Assembly: GCA_028285065.1 (NCBI GenBank)
Contig: JANQQG010000252.1
Span: 1 to 49,815 of the forward strand
DNA: 49,815 bases
Direction: 5' to 3'
DNA from: Phycisphaerales bacterium
GTDB taxonomy: Bacteria > Planctomycetota > Phycisphaerae > Phycisphaerales > UBA1924
The position numbers were made by a program, and so were the translations under genes. This document shows, in pieces, positions 8,506-16,792 of this stretch; within the stretch, counting starts at the first letter, position 1; each line of letters starts with the position of its first letter. The notes beneath the pieces were generated by a model that made no database searches, was not told where the DNA came from, and worked only from the letters and a program-made list of their open reading frames with translations.

Positions 8506-9963
8506 CATGGTCAAGATCCTCAAGTACACCCCGTCCGAGCGCGAGGAGGCCTTCCTCAGCACCGTCGAGGATCCGCCCTACAAGCGCGAGATCATCAACG
8601 GGCTGTCGCCCTTCTTTGACGAGAAGGCGCCGGAGGACATGCACGACTTCTACAACAAGGACGAGGTCGTGCAGCTGCGCGTGCTGAGCGGGACGGAGCG
8701 CGACGTCGAGAAGCGCATGCCGGTCAAGATCACGCGCCACTACTACGACCTGGCGAAGACCAGCCCGCCGATCCAGCGCCTGGTCAAGGCGAGCCCCGAC
8801 GAGACGGTTGATCTGGCCGGCTCCGAGGACCCGGGCTTCCAGATGGACTACAGCCCGGTCGAGGGCCTTCTGCACAAGTACGAGATGGGTCTGATGTACG
8901 TCATCTCGACGTGCTCGGCGCACTGCCGCTTCTGCTACCGCGAGGAGCTGATCGCCCGCAAGGACGTCAAGCGTCAGGACGGGACGGTCGCGAAGAAGGG
9001 CCTTGCGCAGATCCCCGAGGTCATCGGGTACATCAAGGCGCACAACGCCGAGGTCGCGGCGAACGGTGGCATCCACCCCGAGACCGGTCGCGAGAAGCTC
9101 CGCGAGATCCTGCTCTCCGGTGGCGACCCGATGGTCCTGAACAACAAGAAGATCGCCGCGTGGCTTGCGGCTCTGGCCGAGGCCGGCGTCGAGTCGATCC
9201 GCATCGGCACGAAGGAGATGGCGTTCTACCCGAAGCGGTTCGATCAGGCGTTCATGAACATGCTCGATCGCTTCCACGAGACGTACCCGCAGGTCGGCCT
9301 GCACATGATGGTGCACTTCGAGCACCCCGACGAGATCCTGCTCAAGGACGCGGACGGGAACTACGTGGAGGACGCCCAGGGCTTCAAGCAGTGGATCCCG
9401 GATACGGGCGAGGCGATGCGTCAGCTCGCGGGGCGCGGGTGGCTGACCGTCGAGAACCAGGCCCCGATCATCAAGGGCATCAACGACGACGCGGACGCGC
9501 TGCGGATCTTGCAGCGTGAGTTCAAGCGTGCCGGCGGCGAGAACCACTACTTCTTCTGCGGTCGCGACATCGTCGCGTACAAGGCCTTCAACATCCCGAT
9601 CGAGCAGGCATGGCAGATCCTCAACGACTCGCAGAAGGGCCTGAGCGGCATCGAGAAGCACGCGCGACTCTCCATCACCCACTACAAGGGCAAGACCGAG
9701 GTCGCGGCCGTCACCAACGAGGCCATCCCCGGCCTCAAGGGCAGCGAGAACGGCGTTGTGATCTTCAAGCTGCTCCGCAACGCGGGTGCGGCCCCCGAGG
9801 TCGGCAAGGTCTGCATCGTCGGGCGCAACCCCGACGCCGTCTGGTTCGACGGCTACGACGACCGTGTGCTCTACGACGAGGCCGGCCTCTACGACTACTC
9901 ACGCGTGAAGAAGCCGGGGGACACCCCTTCCTCGATGCCCGCGATCCGCGGCGGCTGTTCCTG
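8506..9963 (+). CDS. KamA-like (lysine 2,3-aminomutase family) radical SAM protein
   Basis: MVKILKYTPSEREEAF...; radical SAM motif CSAHCRFCYRE (CX3CX2C), LLSGGDPMVL, and C-terminal KamA-like region. Confidence 0.82.
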
Positions 9964-9994
9964 ACTTTCGCGACCCCTCACGACGAGCAGTGAC

Positions 9995-10705
9995 ATGATC
10001 GACAAGCGGGTGGCGAGCGCACACGACGCGGTCGCCGACGTGTTCGACGGCGCGGTGGTGATGGTGGGCGGATTCGGCGAGGCCGGCAGCCCCATCGAAC
10101 TCATCCATGCGCTCATCGACCAGGGCGCATCGGACCTGACGATCGTCAGCAACAACACCGGGAGCGGCGAGGTCGGGCTCGCCGCGCTGCTCAAGGCCGG
10201 TCGGGTGCGGAAGTTCATCTGCTCGTTCCCGCGTACGGCCAACTCGACGGTGTTCCCGGAGCTGTACCGGGCGGGCAAGTGCGAGCTCGAGTTGGTGCCG
10301 CAGGGGACCCTTGCCGAGCGCATCCGGGCCGGCGGGGCGGGCATCCCCGCGTTCTACACGCCCGCGGCAGTCGGCACCCCGCTGGCTGAGGGCAAGGAAG
10401 CACGCACGTTCGATGGGCGCGAGTTCATCCTCGAGCGCGGGCTGGTCGCGGACTTCGCGCTGGTGAAGGGGCGCGAGGCCGACGCGTACGGGAACGTGCT
10501 GTACAACAAGACGGCCCGGAACTTCGGCCCGATCATGGCGATGGCCGCGAAGGTGGCGATCGTGCAGGCCGAGCGCGTTACCGATCCGGGCGAACTCGAT
10601 CCGGAGACGGTGGTCACGCCCGGGATCTTCGTGCAGCGCGTGGTCGAGGTCGCCGAGCCGGCCCACGAGTCTGAACTGGTCGCATCGGGAGTGTCGTACC
10701 CATGA
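9995..10705 (+). CDS. pcaI: 3-oxoacid/3-oxoadipate CoA-transferase subunit A
   Basis: MVGGFGEAGSPIELIHALIDQGASDLTIVSNN...CSFPR...ARNFGPIMAMAAKVAIVQ...VTPGIFVQRVV strongly resembles remembered PcaI sequences. Confidence 0.85.
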   Translation: MIDKRVASAHDAVADVFDGAVVMVGGFGEAGSPIELIHALIDQGASDLTIVSNNTGSGEVGLAALLKAGRVRKFICSFPRTANSTVFPELYRAGKCELELVPQGTLAERIRAGGAGIPAFYTPAAVGTPLAEGKEARTFDGREFILERGLVADFALVKGREADAYGNVLYNKTARNFGPIMAMAAKVAIVQAERVTDPGELDPETVVTPGIFVQRVVEVAEPAHESELVASGVSYP

Positions 10706-11373
10706 CGCAGGGCACCGCCACAGTTGGATGGACGCGGGAGCAGATGGCCGAGCGCGTGGCGTTGGACATCCCCAACGGCTCGTACGTGAACCTCGGGATC
10801 GGCATCCCGGAACTCGTCGCGAGGTTCGTCCCGAAGGGACGCACGCTGATCTACCACACCGAGAACGGGCTGCTCGGCATGGGCCCCTCGCCTGCGGAGG
10901 GCGCGGGCGATCCGGAACTGATCAACGCCGGCAAGCGACAGGTGACGGCGATCCCTGGGGCCGCGTACTTCCATCACGCCGACAGCTTCGCGATGATCCG
11001 CGGGGGGCACATCGATCTGTGCGTGCTGGGTGCGCTTCAGGTCGGGCAGAACGGCGACCTGGCCAACTGGTCGACCGGCGCGGAGGGCGCGATCCCGGCG
11101 GTGGGGGGGGCGATGGACCTGTGCGCAGGCGTGAAGTCGGTCTACGTGATCACGCAGCATTGCACGAAGCACGGCGACCCCAAGCTCGTCGAGTCGTGCA
11201 GCTTCCCGCTGACCGGGCTGGGCGTGGTCAACCGCGTGTACACGGACCTTGCAGTGCTCGACGTGACGCCCGAGGGGTTCCGCGCCGTCGAACTCAGCCC
11301 GGGCGTTGATCTCGAGTACGTCCGCGAGCGCACGGCGGCCCCCTTGTTGGCGCCCCAGGGAGGGTCGGACTGA
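10702..11373 (+). CDS. pcaJ: 3-oxoacid/3-oxoadipate CoA-transferase subunit B
   Basis: YVNLGIGIPELVARFVP...HTENGLLGMGPSP...FHHADSFAMIRGGHIDLCVLGALQV...GAMDLCAG resembles PcaJ; ATGA overlap with subunit A. Confidence 0.85.
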   Translation: MTQGTATVGWTREQMAERVALDIPNGSYVNLGIGIPELVARFVPKGRTLIYHTENGLLGMGPSPAEGAGDPELINAGKRQVTAIPGAAYFHHADSFAMIRGGHIDLCVLGALQVGQNGDLANWSTGAEGAIPAVGGAMDLCAGVKSVYVITQHCTKHGDPKLVESCSFPLTGLGVVNRVYTDLAVLDVTPEGFRAVELSPGVDLEYVRERTAAPLLAPQGGSD

Positions 11374-12689
11374 TGGCGCCCGAGACCGCGAAGACATCGC
11401 GCGCAGCCGAGTTGTACGAGCGAGCCAAGCACGTGCTCCCCGGCGGCGTGAGCCGCAATACCGTCCTTCGTCAGCCGCACCCGGACTACGCGGATTTCGG
11501 TCGCGGGTGCCACATCACCGACATCGACGGCGTGACGCGCACGGACTTCTCCAACAACATGTGCTCGCTGATCCACGGGCACGCGTGCCCGCAGGTGGTG
11601 CGCGCCGTTACGGAGCAGTTCCAGCGCGGCTCCGCGTTCATGATGGCGACCGAGGCGGAGGTTCGCTTCGCCGAGTACCTGTGCGCGCGCACCCCGTCGT
11701 TCGAGAAACTGCGCTTCACGAACTCGGGCACCGAGGCGATCCTGGTCTGCCTGAAGGCCTCTCGCGCCTTCACCGGACGCCCGATGATCGCGAAGCTCGA
11801 GGGCGCGTACCACGGCGGGTACGACTACGCCGAGGCCAGCCAGGCCCCCGAGCCGCACACATGGGGCGACTCGCACCGGCCGAATGCCGTCCCGCTCGTG
11901 CACGGCACGCCGAAGAAGGCGCTCGAAGATGTCGTGATCCTTCCGTTCAACGACATCGAGCTCGCCCTTGCGCGCCTTGACGAGCACAAGGACGACATCG
12001 CGTGCGTGCTGCTCGACCTGATGCCGCACCGCGTGGGGCTCAACCCCGCGGACCCCGAGTTCGTCAGCGCCATCCGAGAGTGGACGACGCGCAACGGGGC
12101 GCTGATGGTCCTCGATGAGGTCATCACCTACCGGTCGGAGTACTCCGGGCTCCAGTCGCGCTACGGGCTGACGCCTGACCTGACGGCCCTGGGCAAGATG
12201 ATCGGCGGCGGTTTCCCCGTCGGTGCCGTCGCCGGACGCGCGGACGTCATGGAACTCATGAACCCGCGCGGCGACCGATACCTCTTCCCCAACTCCGGGA
12301 CGTTCAGCGCGAACCCCATCAGCACGACAGCGGGCGTGGTCTCGATGGAGCTGTTCAGCGAGCCCGGTGTCGCACGGCTCAACTCGCTCGCCGATCGGGC
12401 GCGGTCCGGGATCGAGGCGGCGATCGAGCGCACCGGCGCGACGGCCTGCGTGACCGGCACGGGCTCGATGTTCCGCGTCCACATGAAGGCCGAGCGGCCA
12501 CGCAATTTCCGCGAGGCCTACCTCGGGCCGGAGGAAAACGCGAAGCTTCTCGCGCTGCTTGATCACCTCTACCACGCCGGCTTTCTGATGATCAACACGT
12601 GCACCGGCGCGCTCTCGACAGCGATGACCGAGGCGGACATCGACTCGCTCATCGAAGCGATGGAGAGCGGGCTCGCGAAGATCGCGTAG
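11373..12689 (+). CDS. Class III PLP aminotransferase / glutamate-1-semialdehyde aminomutase-like
   Basis: VLPGGVSRN; FTNSGTEAILVCLKASRAFTGR; LDEVITYR; PLP-lysine region LGKMIGGGFPVGAVAGR; TGATG overlap with the preceding gene. Confidence 0.88.
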   Translation: MAPETAKTSRAAELYERAKHVLPGGVSRNTVLRQPHPDYADFGRGCHITDIDGVTRTDFSNNMCSLIHGHACPQVVRAVTEQFQRGSAFMMATEAEVRFAEYLCARTPSFEKLRFTNSGTEAILVCLKASRAFTGRPMIAKLEGAYHGGYDYAEASQAPEPHTWGDSHRPNAVPLVHGTPKKALEDVVILPFNDIELALARLDEHKDDIACVLLDLMPHRVGLNPADPEFVSAIREWTTRNGALMVLDEVITYRSEYSGLQSRYGLTPDLTALGKMIGGGFPVGAVAGRADVMELMNPRGDRYLFPNSGTFSANPISTTAGVVSMELFSEPGVARLNSLADRARSGIEAAIERTGATACVTGTGSMFRVHMKAERPRNFREAYLGPEENAKLLALLDHLYHAGFLMINTCTGALSTAMTEADIDSLIEAMESGLAKIA

Positions 12690-12701
12690 ATCCGGTTCGC
12701 G

Positions 12702-13907
12702 CTATTCCCGTTCGAACACGCACGCCAGACCCTGCCCAACGCCGACGCACAGCGATGCGACGCCGCGCTCGACGCCTTCGCGGCGCATCTGGTGGACCAG
12801 CGTCGTGGCCAGGCGCGCGCCGCTGCACCCGAGGGGGTGCCCGATCGCGATGGCACCGCCTTGGGCGTTGACGCGGTCTTCGTCGAGGCCGAGCTCGCGC
12901 ACGCACGCGACCGACTGGGCAGCAAAGGCCTCGTTGAGCTCGATCAGCCCGAGGTCGTCCAGCCCGATCCCGGCGCGCTCGGCCGCCTTGCGGATCGCGG
13001 GCACTGGTCCCATCCCCATGTATGCGGGCTCGACCCCCGCCGAGGCGCTCGCCCCTACGTACGCGATCGGGGTCAGCCCGAGCGATGCCGCCCGCTCGGC
13101 CTCGACGAGCAACAACGCCGCGGCCCCATCGTTGACGCCGGACGAGTTCCCGGCGGTCACCGTGGCGTCGGCGTCCTTGGAGAACGCGGGCCGGAGCTTG
13201 GCGAGCTTCTCGAGCGTCGTGTCGGGGCGTGGGTGCTCGTCGGTGTCGACGGTGATCGGATCGCTTCGGCGTTGTGGGACCTGCACCGGGATCAGCTCAT
13301 CTGCGAACTTGCCCGCGTCGTGAGCCGTCGCCCAGCGCTGCTGGCTGCGCAGCGCGAACCTGTCCTGGTCCTCGCGGCTGACCCCGTGACGCTTGGCGAC
13401 GTTCTCCGCGGTCACGCCCAGTGCGTCGGTGTGTCCGAGCTCGGCCATGCGCGGGTTGGTGAAGCGCCAGCCGATCGACGTGTCGTAGAGCTCCTGCGTG
13501 CGTCCGTAAGACGACTCGGCCTTGCCGAGGACGTACGGCGCGCGGCTCATTGATTCGACGCCGCCCGCGATGAACACGTCCCCGTGCCCCGCCTCGATCA
13601 TCCGGGCCGCGACGATCACGGCCTCGAGCCCCGATGCGCACAGCCGGTTGACGGTCGCCCCGGGCACCGTCTCCGGTAGTCCTGCCAGCAGGGAAGCCAT
13701 CCGCGCCACGTTGCGGTTGTCCTCGCCCGACTGGTTGGCGGCCCCGAGGTAGACATCGTCGATGGTCGTCGGGTCGATCCCGCTCTGGGCAACGACGGAC
13801 CGGATGACGTGTGCCGCCATGTCGTCCGGACGGACGGAGGCGAGTGCTCCGGCGTAGCGGCCGATGGGGGTCCGAAGGGCGGTGATGACCGCGGCTCGTC
13901 GTTTCAT
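12702..13907 (-). CDS. pcaF: Acetyl-CoA acyltransferase / 3-oxoadipyl-CoA thiolase-like
   Basis: ALRTPIGRYAGAL; NRLCASGLEAV (nucleophilic Cys); GGVESMSRAPYV; GGAIAIGHPLGCSGAR; CVGVGQGLA. Closely resembles PcaF. Confidence 0.87.
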   Translation of the reverse strand: MKRRAAVITALRTPIGRYAGALASVRPDDMAAHVIRSVVAQSGIDPTTIDDVYLGAANQSGEDNRNVARMASLLAGLPETVPGATVNRLCASGLEAVIVAARMIEAGHGDVFIAGGVESMSRAPYVLGKAESSYGRTQELYDTSIGWRFTNPRMAELGHTDALGVTAENVAKRHGVSREDQDRFALRSQQRWATAHDAGKFADELIPVQVPQRRSDPITVDTDEHPRPDTTLEKLAKLRPAFSKDADATVTAGNSSGVNDGAAALLLVEAERAASLGLTPIAYVGASASAGVEPAYMGMGPVPAIRKAAERAGIGLDDLGLIELNEAFAAQSVACVRELGLDEDRVNAQGGAIAIGHPLGCSGARLATTLVHQMRREGVERGVASLCVGVGQGLACVFERE

Positions 13908-14953
13908 GGGAGGAGTGTAGAGCGTCGGACCGGGGATGATGGGTTGGGTCGCGGACCGCCATTGGGACTGTTCGCGGGTACGTCATGACTGGCGCGATCG
14001 GGCAGACCGATGAAGTCGCGGACGAGGGATGCGATCTGCGTCGGCGCATCCTCGGGGCTGTAATGCCCGGCATGCTCAAGGCGGTGCACCGGCGCGGAGG
14101 GAAAGAGCTGTTCAAAGAGCGGCAGAAAGTGCGAGGGGTGCAGGGTTCGGTCCTTGGCGCCCCAGATCGAGAGCGCCGGCAGCGCTGAGATGGCTCGCCT
14201 CGTCGCGCCGTCCGCGGACTCGAACTGGTGCTTGCCCGTCGCGAAGCCCTTCGCCCAGCCGATGGCGCCGGCGCTGTGCTCCGGCGTTGGAAACGGCGCT
14301 CCGTACGCGCGGAGCCATGTGTCCGTGATGACGTCGTTGGACTCGAAGCCGTTGAGTTTGAGGGTCGAGAGGATGTTGAAGTCGAGGTGGCCCAGGACCT
14401 CCTCGAGCACCCCGTCCGCTTCGGCCTGCTGGATCCACCGGAACCATGCCGACTCGCTCGCGTTGGCGCTCAGGCGTTCGAGCAGGTCGGGCTGGTCGAG
14501 TGGGGTCGGCCCGTTGACCGAGACGATGCGCCTGATCCGATCAGGGTGACGCGCGGCCAGCCCCATCCCGACCGGCCCGCCGAAGTCGTGCATCACCAGC
14601 GTGATGCTCCGCAGATCAAGATCCAAGACGAACGACTCGAGGTTGTTGATGTGATCTTGGAGCCAGAACGTGCGATCGGACGGGGTGGCGCTCTTGCCGA
14701 AGCCCATGTGGTCCGGGGCGATCACGCGGGCGTGCGCCGACCACTCGGGGATCAGGCGTCGGTAGAGGTAGCCCCAGGTCGGTTCGCCGTGAAGGAGGAG
14801 GAGGGTCTCGGGGCCGCTGCCCTCATCGACGTAGTGCATCGGGAAGCCCGGCGCGTCGGAGTAGCGTGCGGCAAATGGCCAGGTTCCGTCGAAGGTCTCG
14901 GTGGCTGCGACGGGTGTCGATCCGAGCTTGGTCTCTGCGTGTGGCGCCGGCAT
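13904..14953 (-). CDS. Haloalkane dehalogenase-like alpha/beta hydrolase
   Basis: LLLLHGEPTWGYLYRRLIP, DHMGFGKS, nucleophile region VMHDFGGPVG, C-terminal EHAGHYSPEDAP. Confidence 0.82.
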   Translation of the reverse strand: MPAPHAETKLGSTPVAATETFDGTWPFAARYSDAPGFPMHYVDEGSGPETLLLLHGEPTWGYLYRRLIPEWSAHARVIAPDHMGFGKSATPSDRTFWLQDHINNLESFVLDLDLRSITLVMHDFGGPVGMGLAARHPDRIRRIVSVNGPTPLDQPDLLERLSANASESAWFRWIQQAEADGVLEEVLGHLDFNILSTLKLNGFESNDVITDTWLRAYGAPFPTPEHSAGAIGWAKGFATGKHQFESADGATRRAISALPALSIWGAKDRTLHPSHFLPLFEQLFPSAPVHRLEHAGHYSPEDAPTQIASLVRDFIGLPDRASHDVPANSPNGGPRPNPSSPVRRSTLLP

Positions 14954-14991
14954 GACGAGTGCTCCTGGGGGGTGCGCGAAGCGGGTGGTCG

Positions 14992-15372
14992 CTACAACTG
15001 GGCGGGGTCGTAGTAGAAGCGGATGTGGGCGGCCTTCCCGTCGACCCAGCGCGTCACTTGGACCTGCGTGGGGTTGAACGTCGAGCCGTCCTTCATGTCG
15101 ACGCGCAGCTCGTACTCGGCGAACGTGACACCGTTGCCGCGTCCGTCATCCTCGCCGACGCCGACGCTGTGGACGGTGCAGCCGTGGTACTGGGCGACGT
15201 TCGCGAGGACGTCCCGTTCGTTCGCGATGATGTTGTCCTTGCCGACGGTCCGTGTGCCGTTGGCTTCCTCGTTGACGGCATCGTCGGCGTAGAAGTCCTC
15301 CATCCCCTGCACGAACTCGCCTTGCTTGAGTTGCTCGAGGATCGCCAGTTGGTTGTCCATGAGGTTGGTCAT
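14992..15372 (-). CDS. SnoaL/NTF2-like small protein
   Basis: 126 aa, MTNLMDNQLAILEQLKQGEFVQGMEDFYADDAV...ADDAVN-type SnoaL pattern; adjacent to a TetR gene. Confidence 0.65.
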   Translation of the reverse strand: MTNLMDNQLAILEQLKQGEFVQGMEDFYADDAVNEEANGTRTVGKDNIIANERDVLANVAQYHGCTVHSVGVGEDDGRGNGVTFAEYELRVDMKDGSTFNPTQVQVTRWVDGKAAHIRFYYDPAQL

Positions 15373-15397
15373 CGGTTGCTCCTTCTGTGTGTTGTCA

Positions 15398-15411
15398 ACC
15401 TACTAGTAGGT
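15398..15411. promoter_or_regulatory. TetR-type operator ACCTACTAGTAGGT (upstream of SnoaL-like gene)
   Basis: Perfect 14-bp palindrome; its 19-bp context tcaACCTACTAGTAGGTag recurs in inverse orientation at 16031-16049. Confidence 0.8.
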
Positions 15412-15457
15412 AGGCTACGGGGTGAAAAAAATGGGTGGGCAAGGCGAGCGGGCGTCC

Positions 15458-16021
15458 TCACGCCGCCTTGAGTGACTCCTTGATCTGCTTCAGGATCTGG
15501 CGGGCCTTCACGGGCCCGTGCGCTCTGCCGAACTGCATGGCGCCTTGCGCGGCCGCGAAGACCAGCGCGGCCTGGCTCTCCGCCTTGCCGGGGAAGCTCA
15601 TCACTTCGGCGCGCCGGCCGGCTTCGAGCACCTCGGCCAACCAGCCGATGACGTGCTTGACGAGGCGGCCCATCGCTTCGCACATGGGATCGGGCACGAC
15701 GTTGAACTCCGCATGCACGGCGCCCGCCGCACAGATGCGGTCGCGAGTTTCGATCAACGCCAGGATCTGCGCGACGTATCCGTCGAGTTGCTTCCAGGGG
15801 TCATCCGTCGCCTGCTTCACGTTGGCGAGGTCGGAGCTCACATCATCGAAGTAGCGATCGGCAACCGCGAGGCCGAGGTCCGCCTTGGACGGGAAGTGGT
15901 GATGGATGCTCGCCTTGGTGATGCCGAGGCGGGTCGAGAGATCCTGGTAGCTGAAGGCGGTGTAGCCCCTGGTCTGGATCAGCTCCGTCGCGATCTCAAG
16001 GATTTGCTCCTTGCGGTCCAT
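15458..16021 (-). CDS. TetR/AcrR family transcriptional regulator
   Basis: MDRKEQILEIATELIQTRGYTAFSYQDLSTRLGITKASIHHHFPSKADLGLAVADRYF: canonical TetR HTH. Confidence 0.92.
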   Translation of the reverse strand: MDRKEQILEIATELIQTRGYTAFSYQDLSTRLGITKASIHHHFPSKADLGLAVADRYFDDVSSDLANVKQATDDPWKQLDGYVAQILALIETRDRICAAGAVHAEFNVVPDPMCEAMGRLVKHVIGWLAEVLEAGRRAEVMSFPGKAESQAALVFAAAQGAMQFGRAHGPVKARQILKQIKESLKAA

Positions 16022-16032
16022 GGGAGCACTCT

Positions 16033-16046
16033 ACCTACTAGTAGGT
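16033..16046. promoter_or_regulatory. TetR-type operator ACCTACTAGTAGGT (upstream of tetR)
   Basis: Perfect 14-bp palindrome 12 nt upstream of the TetR start; identical to the site at 15398. Confidence 0.82.
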
Positions 16047-16167
16047 TGATCGTCAAGGGCTCGGGCCAAGAAAGAGCCAGACCGGCTCCCTCTGGGTTGA
16101 AGCGGGGGGGTGAGGAGGGAATCGTCGTCGTCGTCCATGTGGGCGTGCACGGGACGACACGGCACCC

Positions 16168-16193
16168 TATACTGCACTCACAGGTTCAGAACC
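16168..16193 (+). promoter_or_regulatory. Candidate promoter (-10 TATACT) plus dyad GGTTC-A-GAACC upstream of the rrf2 gene
   Basis: TATACT at 16168-16173; GGTTCAGAACC at 16183-16193; gene start at 16195/16204. Confidence 0.45.
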
Positions 16194-16203
16194 GTTGGCC
16201 CCC

Positions 16204-16692
16204 ATGAGGTTGGACAAGTTGATCCCGCAGACGAGCGAGTACGCCCTGCGTGCAGTCGTGCACCTGGCCCGGATCGGGGGCGGGCCAGCGGTCACCGACG
16301 ACATCGCCGAGGCCACCAAGGTGCCTGCGGGGTACCTTGCTCGCGTGCTCCGATCGCTGTCCAAGGCCGGGATCCTGACGGCGCAACGTGGGACCGGTGG
16401 GGGGTTTGCGCTCGCCAAGCCTGCCGGGAAGATCACCGTCTGGGACGTGCTCGAGGCCTCTGACGCCGGGATCGGGCGGATCGAGTCCTGCCCGTTGGGC
16501 ATCGCCGGGCACGGGACCTCCTTGTGCTCGCTGCACGCGCTGCTCGACAAGGCCATCGGCGAGGTCGAGTCCCTGTTCCGCGGCGCCACGATCCAGGACA
16601 TCCTCGTGTCCGACCGGACGTCCAAGCCGCTTTGCGACCCGACAGGCGCAACGGGCACGACCGGCCTGACGATCGACCGCTCCGACGCGTAG
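16204..16692 (+). CDS. Rrf2 family transcriptional regulator
   Basis: MRLDKLIPQTSEYALRAVVHLARIGGGPAVTDDIAEATKVPAGYLARVLRSLSKAGILTAQRGTGGGFALAKPAGKITVWDVL plus CPLGIAGHGTSLCSLH. Start could also be ATG 16195. Confidence 0.9.
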   Translation: MRLDKLIPQTSEYALRAVVHLARIGGGPAVTDDIAEATKVPAGYLARVLRSLSKAGILTAQRGTGGGFALAKPAGKITVWDVLEASDAGIGRIESCPLGIAGHGTSLCSLHALLDKAIGEVESLFRGATIQDILVSDRTSKPLCDPTGATGTTGLTIDRSDA

Positions 16693-16767
16693 GCCTCGGC
16701 CAACGCCCCCTCCCTCAAGCCGAGCTCCTGGGCAGTTGCACCCAGGCCCCAACTCCTCTATGCTTGT

Positions 16768-16781
16768 GAACATCTGTGTTC
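16768..16781. promoter_or_regulatory. Inverted repeat GAACA-N4-TGTTC upstream of the respiratory operon
   Basis: GAACATCTGTGTTC ends 11 nt before ATG 16793; preceded by TATGCT as a possible -10. Confidence 0.45.
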
Positions 16782-16792
16782 GGAAGTCCACA

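Noticed and set aside
8309-9682. 457-aa minus-strand ORF opposite the KamA-like gene
   Set aside because: Antisense of a strongly supported radical SAM gene; R/L/V/D-rich with no recognisable domain.
11142-12575. 477-aa minus-strand ORF opposite the class III aminotransferase
   Set aside because: Antisense of a clear PLP enzyme; no motif support.
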